Translations under genes and position numbers: made by a program
Assembly (NCBI GenBank): GCA_013204495.1
Contig: JABMNQ010000192.1
Coordinates: 1 to 19,723 of the forward strand
Length of the DNA stretch: 19,723 nucleotides
Source of the DNA: Candidatus Pelagibacter sp.
GTDB taxonomy: Bacteria; Pseudomonadota; Alphaproteobacteria; Pelagibacterales; Pelagibacteraceae
Direction of reading: 5' to 3'
In this document: positions 1-7,130 of the stretch, piece by piece
Numbering within the stretch: position 1 is the stretch's first letter
Layout: every line of letters begins with the position of its first letter
The notes under the pieces: model-generated
The model's input: only the letters and a program-made list of their open reading frames with translations
Databases searched by the model: none
Told to the model about the DNA's origin: nothing

Positions 1-247
1 ACAAGGTGCGTCTCAATCAATAGAGGCTGCTTATGAGCTATATAAGAATTTAGAAAAAGGGAATATTCCATTCAATTTGGGAAGAATTAAAAGGACAAAA
101 ATGATTGATAATAAATCAAAATTTAATTATTTTGCTTTTCATTTGTCCAGTCCATTAATAATTTGGATTAGAAATTTATTAATGAAACAATTAGTAAAAA
201 ATGAAAAATTTATTAACAGTTATCTTGGTAAAATTTATAAAAACTAA
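1..247 (+). CDS. FAD-dependent monooxygenase, C-terminal fragment (5' end outside window)
   Basis: Only the last 81 residues are visible, read in frame from base 2 to the TAA at 245-247. They contain GASQSIEAAYEL, which matches the conserved GAxQAIEDAxxL helix near the end of flavoprotein aromatic-ring monooxygenases (salicylate hydroxylase/UbiH superfamily). An arginine/lysine-rich helix and a hydrophobic stretch SPLIIWIRNLL follow, as at the end of salicylate hydroxylase-like enzymes. The substrate cannot be told from this piece. The 3' end overlaps the convergent ccrM gene by 4 bases, with no terminator between them. The family is inferred from the C-terminal motif alone, because the Rossmann FAD-binding domain lies outside the window. 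Confidence 0.65.
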   Translation, partial: QGASQSIEAAYELYKNLEKGNIPFNLGRIKRTKMIDNKSKFNYFAFHLSSPLIIWIRNLLMKQLVKNEKFINSYLGKIYKN

Positions 248-1314
248 TTTTTAGAAATTAATCTTTGTCTTAAATTGTCTATTGGCACAGAAACGCCATT
301 TATTGTGCAGTACCAGTAAGTCCAGCCATTGCAACTCTCAGAACCAAGTATTGTTGCTGCAACTTTGTGAATGGATCCTTCGGCCTGGTTGTGTTTGATG
401 CTGCCATCTGCCATAATTTTAGCAACAATTTTTTTCTTTTGATCATAAATACTTGTTCCAGGTTTAATTATTCCAAGCTCAACTAGTGATCCAAAAGGTA
501 TTCTAGGTTTAGATCTATTATTTTTTAAAGTGTCTAAGAAATTATCTTCTATAGGTTTTGTGCTCTTTAATCTTTCTTCTGCTGCTTTAAAATAATTTTT
601 TTCTTTCTCTATACCATAATAGTTTCTACCTAATTTTTTTGCAACTGTTGCTGTTGTTCCAGACCCCAAGAATGGATCTAAAATTATATCATTTTTATTT
701 GAGGATGCTAATAAAACTCTATGCAATAAAGATTCAGGTTTTTGAGTTGAATGAACTTTTTTACCATTTTTCTTAAGTCGTTCTGCCCCATTGCAAATAG
801 GCAAGTTCCAATCAGATCTCATTTGAAGGTCATCATTTAAACATTTCAAAGATTGATAGTTAAAAGTGTATTTTGATTTTTCGCTTTTAGAAGCCCAAAT
901 TAAAGTTTCATGGGCGTTGGTGAATCTGGTTCCTCTAAAATTAGGCATAGGGTTATTTTTATTCCAAATAACATCATTTAAAATCCAAAAGCCTAAATTT
1001 TGTATTGCCGTTCCTACTCTAAAAATATTGTGATAACTTCCTATCACCCAAATAGCTCCATCTTTTTTTAATATTCTTCTACACTCAGAAAGCCAAGCAA
1101 CTGTAAAATCATCATATTCTTTAAAGCTTTTAAACTGATCCCACTTGTCACTAACAGCGCTTACTTTACTTCTGTCTGGTCTTGTAAGTGAATTCTTTAA
1201 TTGTAAGTTGTATGGTGGGTCTGCAAAAACAAGGTCAAAAGTTTCACTTGGAATTTTTTTTAACTCCTCAAGACTGTCGCCATTTATAATTTTATTTTTA
1301 AAATTGTTTTCCAT
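244..1314 (-). CDS. ccrM: CcrM-type DNA adenine-N6 methyltransferase (GANTC)
   Basis: This is a 356-residue beta-class adenine methyltransferase, close to the length of Caulobacter CcrM (358). The catalytic motif DPPYNLQ is at residues 32-38 and the SAM-binding motif DPFLGSGTTA at 213-222, the motif IV-then-motif I order of the beta class. The C-terminal 80 residues, with NGWTYW near 329-334, match the extra domain that distinguishes CcrM from restriction-linked enzymes such as HinfI methylase. CcrM methylates GANTC in hemimethylated DNA after replication and times the alphaproteobacterial cell cycle. No restriction endonuclease lies nearby, so it appears solitary. It follows rnhB on the same strand after a 120-base gap holding its own predicted promoter with GANTC sites. 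Its 3' end overlaps the convergent monooxygenase gene by 4 bases. Confidence 0.95.
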   Translation of the reverse strand: MENNFKNKIINGDSLEELKKIPSETFDLVFADPPYNLQLKNSLTRPDRSKVSAVSDKWDQFKSFKEYDDFTVAWLSECRRILKKDGAIWVIGSYHNIFRVGTAIQNLGFWILNDVIWNKNNPMPNFRGTRFTNAHETLIWASKSEKSKYTFNYQSLKCLNDDLQMRSDWNLPICNGAERLKKNGKKVHSTQKPESLLHRVLLASSNKNDIILDPFLGSGTTATVAKKLGRNYYGIEKEKNYFKAAEERLKSTKPIEDNFLDTLKNNRSKPRIPFGSLVELGIIKPGTSIYDQKKKIVAKIMADGSIKHNQAEGSIHKVAATILGSESCNGWTYWYCTINGVSVPIDNLRQRLISKN

Positions 1315-1327
1315 TTTTTATAAAACA

Positions 1328-1356
1328 ATTAAACTCCAAAGGGATTCCACGGTCAA
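1328..1356 (-). promoter_or_regulatory. Predicted ccrM promoter
   Basis: On the minus strand a -35 box TTGACC (1351-1356) is followed by a 17-base spacer and a -10 box TTTAAT (1328-1333). Each box differs from the sigma-70 consensus at one position and the spacing is optimal. Transcription would start about 6 bases before the ccrM ATG, giving an almost leaderless mRNA. A GANTC site lies in the spacer. This is predicted from sequence only. Confidence 0.5.
1343..1347. promoter_or_regulatory. GANTC methylation site within the ccrM promoter spacer
   Basis: GATTC on the plus strand (GAATC on the minus strand) is the CcrM recognition sequence. It lies between the predicted -35 and -10 boxes, 29 bases upstream of the ccrM start codon. 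The site is seen directly; a regulatory role is inferred from methylation-controlled promoters in Caulobacter. Confidence 0.45.
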
Positions 1357-1375
1357 CCTCAGATTGAATTAAATG

Positions 1376-1380
1376 GATTC
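1376..1380. promoter_or_regulatory. Second GANTC site upstream of ccrM
   Basis: This is a second CcrM recognition sequence, 33 bases from the first and 20 bases upstream of the predicted -35 box. Two sites in this 120-base gap exceed the roughly 0.3 expected at this base composition, although GANTC is common genome-wide. Confidence 0.4.
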
Positions 1381-1434
1381 AAATTGTGTTGGCTTATTTT
1401 TTAACAACTAGATCTTGTGTTGCTTCTGTAGAAT

Positions 1435-1995
1435 TTATAGAAGATCACAAATGGGTGAGAAGGTTTTTCGATGATACTTAGTAATACCAAACTTCTTAAT
1501 TGCTTTTAAGTGCTCTTTGGTTCCATATCCAGAATTTGTATCCCATCCATAACCATTAAATTCCTTGGAAAGTTTAGTTATGAATTTATCTCTACTAACT
1601 TTAGCTATAATTGACGCTGCAGAAATGCTTGAAATTTTTTGATCACCCTTAATTACATATTTTAAATTATAGTTTTTAAGATTGGGCAGTTTATTTCCAT
1701 CTATTAATACAAGAGAAGGTTTTTTTTTTAATTTTAGAATAGCTCTTTTCATAGCAAGCAAACTAGCGTGTAATATATTAATTTTTTCTATCTCTTTGAT
1801 TGATGCTTGCCCTATAGCCCAGATAGAGTTTTCTTTAATATACTTATAAAGCTTTTCTCTTTTATCTTTGGTTAAAGACTTAGAATCTTTTAATAGTTTT
1901 TTATTAATTGAGTCATTTAATATTACAGCTGCAGCATAAACAGGGCCAATTAAACTTCCTCTTCCAACCTCATCAACACCAGCTAAAATTTTCAT
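1435..1995 (-). CDS. rnhB: Ribonuclease HII
   Basis: This 186-residue enzyme cleaves the RNA strand of RNA/DNA hybrids and single ribonucleotides misincorporated in DNA. The opening GVDEVGRGSLIGPV (residues 6-19) carries the catalytic Asp8-Glu9 pair. LIDGN places Asp99, and KGD followed by SAASIIAKVSRD supplies the remaining acidic metal ligand near residue 118. The length is slightly short of the usual 190-210 but all core motifs are present. Its start codon shares one base with the stop codon of the upstream glycosylase-like gene (TGATG), so the two are probably translationally coupled. rnhB beside ccrM is a familiar alphaproteobacterial arrangement. Confidence 0.95.
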   Translation of the reverse strand: MKILAGVDEVGRGSLIGPVYAAAVILNDSINKKLLKDSKSLTKDKREKLYKYIKENSIWAIGQASIKEIEKINILHASLLAMKRAILKLKKKPSLVLIDGNKLPNLKNYNLKYVIKGDQKISSISAASIIAKVSRDKFITKLSKEFNGYGWDTNSGYGTKEHLKAIKKFGITKYHRKTFSPICDLL

Positions 1996-2726
1996 CAGAT
2001 GTTTATTTTTAAATCTAGAATTTTTTGTTTAATTTTTTTTAAATCATCCCAAGAATATTTTTTATTTTCAGGTATCCTTAAAAGATATGACGGATTAAAA
2101 GTTATAATAACATTATAGTTTGTATTTTTTACAATCACCTCCTTCCATTTTCCTCTTTCAATAGATAGTTTGCTATTTAAACCTGTTAAAGATTCCATAG
2201 CGGTACTACCCATAAGAATAATTATTTTTGGATTAATTATTGAAATATGTGTTTGAAGAAATTGAGAATATCTTTTTATTTCAGCTGCAGTCGGCTTTCG
2301 ATCTTCTGGTGGCCTAAAGTTTACAGCGTATGTTGTATAAATATTTTCTTTTTTGATGTTTATAGCAAGCAACATTTTTTTTAAAAGATCTCCAACCTCA
2401 CCCATAAAAGTTATTCCAGCTGTATCCTCTTCAATCCCAGGAGCTTCACCAATTAACATTATTGGACTATTAATATTTCCATCACCTAATACTATGTTTT
2501 TTGAATTATTTTTTAGCCTACAATCATTAATTGAGTTTATTTGCTCTTTAAGCTGTCTAAGCTCAGTTATTTTATCTATTTTTTTAACAACACCATTTTC
2601 TTTTAAATCATAACTTGTATTTTTTAACCGGTTGATAGGATTTTCATTAAAAATAAAGTTTGATCCAATAGAATCTATGAATTCGGAGTCATAATTGGAG
2701 TTTTGATTTATTACTTTTTTAGACAT
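1995..2726 (-). CDS. Uracil-DNA glycosylase family 4-like protein (Fe-S ligands mostly lost)
   Basis: This 243-residue protein has the uracil-DNA glycosylase superfamily fold signature typical of family 4: GDGN then MLIGEAPG (residues 90-97) with EEDTAG, the MGEVGDLLKKML segment, RPPEDRKPTAAEI and a late NPSYLLR (211-217). It would remove uracil from DNA for base-excision repair. Family 4 enzymes normally hold a 4Fe-4S cluster with four cysteines. Only Cys69 remains; by my manual alignment the others are Ile66, Phe137 and Tyr153. The motif usually starting with His (HPxxLLR) has Asn211. About 60 residues precede the core. Related alphaproteobacterial proteins, as I recall, also lack some cluster cysteines, so the family call is firm but activity is uncertain. 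It is first in a run with rnhB and ccrM and is divergent from the TPR gene by 11 bases. Confidence 0.8.
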   Translation of the reverse strand: MSKKVINQNSNYDSEFIDSIGSNFIFNENPINRLKNTSYDLKENGVVKKIDKITELRQLKEQINSINDCRLKNNSKNIVLGDGNINSPIMLIGEAPGIEEDTAGITFMGEVGDLLKKMLLAINIKKENIYTTYAVNFRPPEDRKPTAAEIKRYSQFLQTHISIINPKIIILMGSTAMESLTGLNSKLSIERGKWKEVIVKNTNYNVIITFNPSYLLRIPENKKYSWDDLKKIKQKILDLKINI

Positions 2727-2731
2727 ACAAT
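2703..2731 (+). promoter_or_regulatory. Predicted promoter of the TPR gene, overlapping the divergent start codon
   Basis: TTGATT (2703-2708), a 17-base spacer and TACAAT (2726-2731) fit a sigma-70 promoter. The -10 box shares a base with the start codon of the divergent glycosylase-like gene. A start site 7 bases downstream would fall at 2738, the first base of the TPR start codon, which predicts a leaderless mRNA. Confidence 0.4.
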
Positions 2732-2737
2732 GGTTTA

Positions 2738-4423
2738 ATGTTACTAAAGTTACTTAAATTTATTTTAATATTATTACTTTATCAAAGCCCATTATACTCA
2801 AAAAGTACGACTTTAAACGACTTTAATAAGCGCTTTTTATCCAATTATTTTTCAGGAATTGTTGCATATGAAAATTCAGATAATTCTCAAGCTCTAAAAT
2901 TTTTTAACTCATCAAAATTTTTAATTAAACAGCATGATGCTTACCTTGAGAGGTATACATTCTCATTGGTTTTAGAGGGAAAAGTAAAGCAAGCAATTAA
3001 TCAAATTAAACAAAATTCTACAAAAGCTAATTCTAATTTTTTTCAAGCAAATTTATTATTGGCGATAGATAGTTTAAAAAAAAATGATTATAAAAAAAGT
3101 GAAGATTATATTAATAAATCCTATGAATTTATTAACAATGATAGGTTTGCCTTAATAATTGCAGAAACATTTAAGCAATACCTACATGTTTTTAAAGAAA
3201 AAAAACTTTCCAGTAACAAAAAAACATTTGGAAATTTTTCATTTATTAATGAGGTGTTTCAAAGGTGTTATCTAAATGATCAAAACACAAAAAATTACTT
3301 TGATAAGTTAGTTAACACACAAAACGATGCAGACTATTCAAGGTATATATTTTTTTTCATAAACTATTTAGTAGAAAATAATAAATATGAGGAGGCAAAA
3401 CAGATCACGGATAACTTTGATTATCTCAATTCTTCTCTGCTAATCTCGCAAGGAAAAAAATGGATTGAAGATAAAAAATTTGAAAGTTTTAATGAAATTT
3501 TTTCATGTACCAGTTCTAGTGATATAGTTGGCGAATTGTTTTTTTTAGTAGCCAATTTATATTCTTCACAGAATGATTATGAAAAATCAAATTTCTATTT
3601 GAATATAGCAAACTATTTGAATCCTAAATTTACCTTTAATTTTTCTCTTTTAGCCGAAAATTATTATCTTAATAAAGACTACGCAAACACCTTAAATACT
3701 TTAGAAATTTTTGATAAAAATGATGAGTTCTATTATTGGTTTAGGTTAAAAAAAGAAGCACAAATTATTTCAAAAAATTTTGATGAAGATGCATCTTTAA
3801 ATTTTATTAATTTGAAATTTGAAGGCATCGATAGCCCTAACGAAAAAATGATTTTTGATATTGCAAATTTTAATAAGAATGCAAAAAGATATAGTGAGGC
3901 CATAAAGTATTATGATCAAATCCTAGTAAATATTGATAAAAATTCAGAACTTTATGCTGAAATTTTGTACAGAAGGGGTGGTAGTTATGAAAGATCAGGA
4001 GATTACAAAAGAGCTGACAAGGATCTTTTAAAATCGTTAGAAATTAACCCTGATGATGCTTATGTTTTAAATTATTTAGCTTATTCTTGGTTAGAGCGTG
4101 AATACAAAATAGACATAGCGCTTGGCATGTTGGAAAAAGCATTTGCAGCAAGAAGTAATGATCCTTATATAATCGACTCTATAGGATGGGCCTACTTCTT
4201 AGTTAATCAATATGAAAAAGCAGAAAATTTTCTAAAAAGAGCCGTTGAGCTAATGCCACAAGACCCAACAGTAAATGATCATTATGGGGATATTCTTTGG
4301 AAATTAGATAGAAAAATTCAAGCAAGATATTTTTGGCTAAGTGTTTTAAATCTAGAAGAAGCAGAGGACGAAATGAAAAAAAATATTCAAGAAAAATTAA
4401 TTGATGGGTTAAAAAATTCTTAA
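2738..4423 (+). CDS. Exported tetratricopeptide-repeat protein
   Basis: This 561-residue protein begins with a lysine followed by a hydrophobic run, LLKFILILLLYQSPLYS, a typical Sec signal peptide, so it is probably periplasmic or lipid-associated outside the cytoplasm. The rest is helical. The N-terminal half has degenerate repeats, and from about residue 380 there are clear TPR units: EAIKYYDQIL, YRRGGSYERSGDYKRADKDLLKSLEINPDDAYVLNYLAYSW, then DPYIIDSIGWAYFLVNQYEKAENFLKRAVELMPQDP. TPR arrays bind other proteins; no enzymatic domain is visible and the partner is unknown. Similar long TPR proteins occur next to ispE in other alphaproteobacteria. ispE starts 3 bases after the stop, so the two are probably co-transcribed. 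Confidence 0.85.
   Translation: MLLKLLKFILILLLYQSPLYSKSTTLNDFNKRFLSNYFSGIVAYENSDNSQALKFFNSSKFLIKQHDAYLERYTFSLVLEGKVKQAINQIKQNSTKANSNFFQANLLLAIDSLKKNDYKKSEDYINKSYEFINNDRFALIIAETFKQYLHVFKEKKLSSNKKTFGNFSFINEVFQRCYLNDQNTKNYFDKLVNTQNDADYSRYIFFFINYLVENNKYEEAKQITDNFDYLNSSLLISQGKKWIEDKKFESFNEIFSCTSSSDIVGELFFLVANLYSSQNDYEKSNFYLNIANYLNPKFTFNFSLLAENYYLNKDYANTLNTLEIFDKNDEFYYWFRLKKEAQIISKNFDEDASLNFINLKFEGIDSPNEKMIFDIANFNKNAKRYSEAIKYYDQILVNIDKNSELYAEILYRRGGSYERSGDYKRADKDLLKSLEINPDDAYVLNYLAYSWLEREYKIDIALGMLEKAFAARSNDPYIIDSIGWAYFLVNQYEKAENFLKRAVELMPQDPTVNDHYGDILWKLDRKIQARYFWLSVLNLEEAEDEMKKNIQEKLIDGLKNS
2757..2785 (-). promoter_or_regulatory. Possible promoter of the glycosylase-like/rnhB transcript
   Basis: On the minus strand TTGATA (2780-2785), a 17-base spacer and TAAATT (2757-2762) approximate sigma-70 boxes. 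They lie inside the start of the divergent TPR coding region, which is unavoidable because the two start codons are only 11 bases apart. The -10 match is weak. Confidence 0.25.
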
Positions 4424-4426
4424 TTT

Positions 4427-5272
4427 ATGAGTGTGTTCAAAATCAAGTCTTATGCAAAAATAAATCTTGCATTAAACGTAATAGGCAAGAATGCAAAACT
4501 GCATAAGGTTGAAAGTCTAATTTCTTTTATAAATTTATATGATTTAATCTATATAAAAAAAACTAAAAACAAAGATCATAAAATAATTTTTAATGGTAAG
4601 TTCTCAAAAAATATTAATAAAATTAATACTATATCAACTTTATTAAAATTATTAGATACAGAAAAACTCTTAAATCATCAAAAATTTCAAATAAAAATTA
4701 AAAAAAATATACCTCATAAGGCAGGACTGGGTGGGGGCTCAATGAATGCAGCGAGTTTGATAAATTTTTTTATAAATAAAAAAATATTAAAAATAAAAAA
4801 TGAAGAATTAAAAAATTTAACTGCCAAAATAGGTTCTGATGTTATTTTAGGAATAAGACCAACTAACACTATTCTCTCATCAAATGGCAAAATTAAAAAA
4901 TTTGATAAAAAAATCAAATTATATGTATTAGTAGTTAAGCCAGAATTTGGATGCTCCACCAAATACATCTATTCTAAAGTTAATTCATTTTCGAAACCTC
5001 AATTCAATTCACCTCAACAAAAAATGTTTAAACTAGAATACCTAAAAACTTTAAATAATGACCTTGAAAAAATTGCTCTAAATAAATATCCAAAACTTAA
5101 TAAGATTAAATCCTTTTTGGTAACTTTGCCAAATATTAAATTTGTAAGAATGTCAGGATCGGGCTCCTCAATCGTAGCTTATTTTCATTCTCAACAGGCT
5201 TGTAGTAACGCATACAGGCAATTTAAAAGGAAATTTAATAGTCATTGGTGTATTGAATCAAAAACTATATAA
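4427..5272 (+). CDS. ispE: 4-diphosphocytidyl-2-C-methyl-D-erythritol kinase
   Basis: This 281-residue GHMP kinase phosphorylates CDP-methylerythritol with ATP in the non-mevalonate isoprenoid pathway, which feeds quinone and undecaprenyl synthesis. YAKINLAL (residues 9-16) carries the conserved Lys11 and Asn13. The ATP-binding GHMP loop is HKAGLGGGSMNAASL (about 97-111), Asp138 in KIGSDV is the likely catalytic aspartate, and MSGSGSS near the end is the third GHMP motif. The family usually reads GADVPF around the aspartate; here it is GSDVILG, a mild divergence. The start follows the TPR stop after 3 bases without a Shine-Dalgarno sequence. A run of 12 T (5273-5284) follows the stop. Confidence 0.93.
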   Translation: MSVFKIKSYAKINLALNVIGKNAKLHKVESLISFINLYDLIYIKKTKNKDHKIIFNGKFSKNINKINTISTLLKLLDTEKLLNHQKFQIKIKKNIPHKAGLGGGSMNAASLINFFINKKILKIKNEELKNLTAKIGSDVILGIRPTNTILSSNGKIKKFDKKIKLYVLVVKPEFGCSTKYIYSKVNSFSKPQFNSPQQKMFKLEYLKTLNNDLEKIALNKYPKLNKIKSFLVTLPNIKFVRMSGSGSSIVAYFHSQQACSNAYRQFKRKFNSHWCIESKTI

Positions 5273-5285
5273 TTTTTTTTTTTTG

Positions 5286-5294
5286 TGCTATATG
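5286..5294 (+). promoter_or_regulatory. Possible extended -10 promoter of tRNA-Gln
   Basis: TGCTATATG contains an extended TGn element joined to a -10-like TATATG (5289-5294). There is no good -35 box; a T-tract lies just upstream. Initiation about 7 bases downstream would start the transcript roughly 4 bases before the mature tRNA 5' end at 5305, the usual geometry for a tRNA promoter. Confidence 0.4.
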
Positions 5295-5304
5295 CAATTA
5301 ATAT

Positions 5305-5378
5305 TGGGGCGTAGCCAAGCGGTAAGGCACTGGTTTTTGGTACCGGCACCCTAGGTTCGAATCCTAGCGCCCCAGCCA
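5305..5378 (+). tRNA. tRNA-Gln (anticodon UUG)
   Basis: A full cloverleaf can be drawn. The acceptor stem TGGGGCG pairs with CGCCCCA (5368-5374). The D arm is GCC/GGC, and the anticodon stem CTGGT/ACCGG (one G-T pair) holds the loop TTTTGGT with anticodon TTG. The T arm CTAGG-TTCGAAT-CCTAG carries the T-loop consensus. The discriminator is G (5375), followed by an encoded CCA (5376-5378). The U1-A72 pair and G73 are recognised identity features of tRNA-Gln. It lies 32 bases after ispE and ends 3 bases before the cca start codon. Confidence 0.97.
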
Positions 5379-5381
5379 TAT

Positions 5382-6656
5382 ATGAATAATTTATTAAATA
5401 AAATTTTTTTTAGATCTCAAAATCTTAATTACATAAATTTAGGCTTCAAAAATATTAAAAAAGAAACTGAAATAGAGAAGATATTTAGAGCCATTCATTC
5501 ATTTTCAGCCAATAGTGAAATTAGATATGTTGGCGGTTGTGTAAGGAAAATTATTAATAAAGAAAATTTTGATGACATAGACTTGGCAGTAAACTTGAGC
5601 CCTAAAGACGTCTGTGATGCACTTAATAAAAATGATATAAAATATTATGAAAGCGGTATAGAGCACGGCACAATAACTGCATTAATAAATAATATTAAGT
5701 TTGAAATTACATCCCTTCGAAAAGATGTTGATACCGATGGGAGGCATGCAAAAGTTGAATTTTCAGATAATTGGAAAGAGGATGCATCAAGGAGAGATTT
5801 TACTATTAATGCTATTTATGCAGATATTGATGGCAGCCTTTTTGATCCTTTTGATGGGAAAAAAGATTTAGAAAATGGAAAAATTCTTTTTATTGGAAAT
5901 GCGGAAATTAGAATTAAGGAGGATTACTTAAGAGTGTTAAGATATATTAGATTTTTTCTTAATTACTCAAAAGTTAAACATGAACCATCAGTTATTAAAA
6001 TAATAAAAAAAAATCTAGCTGGTGTTTCAAGTATTTCTCCAGAAAGATTGCTAGATGAGTTGCAAAAACTAGTAAGATCGAAAGGGTTTTCAAAATTAAC
6101 AAAAGATAAAGACAGTCTTGAAATTATTAATCTTGTCTTTCCTCAGCTTAAAAATATTTCTTTATTTGGTAAACCGAATAGCTTTGCAATAAAAAACCTT
6201 GCCAAAGTTGACTTCATTTTATTGTTATCTTTAATGATTATAGATGGGACAGATAACGTGGATTATTTTATTTACAAATTTAATTTATCCAAAAAAGATC
6301 AAAAGCGACTTTTATTTTTAAATAATTTTTATTCAAAGAAAATTACAAGTATCAGTTTTTCAGAAAAAAATTTAAATAAAATTCTTTATTTTAATGGTAG
6401 AGAGGCCTTGATAGATGTTATTTATTTTAAAATTTTTAAATCCAATAAAGTAGAAAATAAATTAATAAAATTGATTGAAATTTTTAAAGAGAAAGACATT
6501 CCAGTATTGCCGCTTAAGGCAAATATTTTAATGGAAAAGTATCAAATTCCTGAAGGAAAAGAATTAGGAATAAAACTTAAGGCAATTGAGGAAATTTGGA
6601 CTAATAATAACTTTAAAATTTCAGAAAAAGAAGTTCAAAAAATTGTAAGTAATTAA
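5382..6656 (+). CDS. cca: CCA-adding tRNA nucleotidyltransferase / poly(A) polymerase family protein
   Basis: This 424-residue protein belongs to the class II CCA-adding/poly(A) polymerase family, which builds or repairs tRNA 3' CCA ends. The nucleotidyltransferase head carries YVGGCVRKI (residues 49-57) and the metal-binding Asp65-x-Asp67 in DDIDLAV. RRDFTINAI and ED-YLRVLRYIRFF mark the neck and tRNA-binding region, and the C-terminal half is helical and more divergent. The ATG is the only usable start; it gives about 50 residues before the GG motif, somewhat longer than usual. It begins 3 bases after the CCA of tRNA-Gln and has no separate ribosome-binding site. CCA-adding and poly(A) polymerase activity cannot be told apart by eye. 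The 3' end overlaps greA by 4 bases. Confidence 0.9.
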   Translation: MNNLLNKIFFRSQNLNYINLGFKNIKKETEIEKIFRAIHSFSANSEIRYVGGCVRKIINKENFDDIDLAVNLSPKDVCDALNKNDIKYYESGIEHGTITALINNIKFEITSLRKDVDTDGRHAKVEFSDNWKEDASRRDFTINAIYADIDGSLFDPFDGKKDLENGKILFIGNAEIRIKEDYLRVLRYIRFFLNYSKVKHEPSVIKIIKKNLAGVSSISPERLLDELQKLVRSKGFSKLTKDKDSLEIINLVFPQLKNISLFGKPNSFAIKNLAKVDFILLLSLMIIDGTDNVDYFIYKFNLSKKDQKRLLFLNNFYSKKITSISFSEKNLNKILYFNGREALIDVIYFKIFKSNKVENKLIKLIEIFKEKDIPVLPLKANILMEKYQIPEGKELGIKLKAIEEIWTNNNFKISEKEVQKIVSN

Positions 6657-7129
6657 ACGTATTTAACATCTTTTATTTCAAAGTTTTTTACACCAGCAGG
6701 AGTTTTAATTTCAACTAAATCATTTTTATTTTTCCCAATTAACCCTTTACCTATAGGTGATTGAAAAAATATTAGTTTTTTTTGTAAATCAGCCTCATCT
6801 TTTCCTACAATTTTGTAAGTAATTTTTTCTCCTGTATCAAGATTTTCTAAGTCAACAGTTGACCCAAAGATGACTTTCCCGTCGTTGTTAATGTTGGTAA
6901 CTTCAATTACATTAGCTCTTGCAATAATATCATTAATTTGAGCTATTCTTCCCTCATTATGAGATTGATCTTCTTTTGCAGCGTGATATTCGGCATTTTC
7001 TTTTAAATCTCCATGAGATCTTGCCTCAGAAATAGCTGCTACTATTTGAGGACGTTTTTTTTCTTTTAAAAAAATTAGCTCTTCCTTTAAGCTTTCAAGT
7101 CCAGCTGATGTTATTGGTTCTTTATCCAT
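6653..7129 (-). CDS. greA: Transcription elongation factor GreA
   Basis: This 158-residue protein has the length and layout of GreA. An N-terminal coiled coil includes RPQIVAAISEARSHGDLKENAEYHAAKEDQ, with the acidic tip residues (Asp-Leu-Lys-Glu-Asn) that enter the RNA polymerase secondary channel and stimulate cleavage of backtracked RNA. A C-terminal FKBP-like domain contains SPIGKGLIGKNKND. The gene starts one base after hemF on the same strand, so it is the last gene of the trmL-hemF-greA run. Its stop overlaps that of the convergent cca gene by 4 bases. Confidence 0.97.
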   Translation of the reverse strand: MDKEPITSAGLESLKEELIFLKEKKRPQIVAAISEARSHGDLKENAEYHAAKEDQSHNEGRIAQINDIIARANVIEVTNINNDGKVIFGSTVDLENLDTGEKITYKIVGKDEADLQKKLIFFQSPIGKGLIGKNKNDLVEIKTPAGVKNFEIKDVKYV

Positions 7130-7130
7130 T

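Noticed and set aside
244..1314. The DNA methyltransferase as part of a restriction-modification or phage-defence system
   Set aside because: The protein has the solitary CcrM architecture and neighbours are rnhB and a repair gene; no endonuclease or other defence gene is present.
1145..1372. Plus-strand frame across the ccrM 5' end and promoter
   Set aside because: It covers the conserved DPPY region of ccrM in antisense and has low-complexity hydrophobic composition.
1382..1434. Short coding-like tail (ending in a TAA, minus strand) between rnhB and ccrM as a gene remnant
   Set aside because: Only about a dozen codons are open, with no start and no recognisable similarity.
5273..5284. Run of 12 T after ispE as an intrinsic terminator
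   Set aside because: No stable hairpin precedes it; the stretch may instead form part of the tRNA promoter's upstream region.
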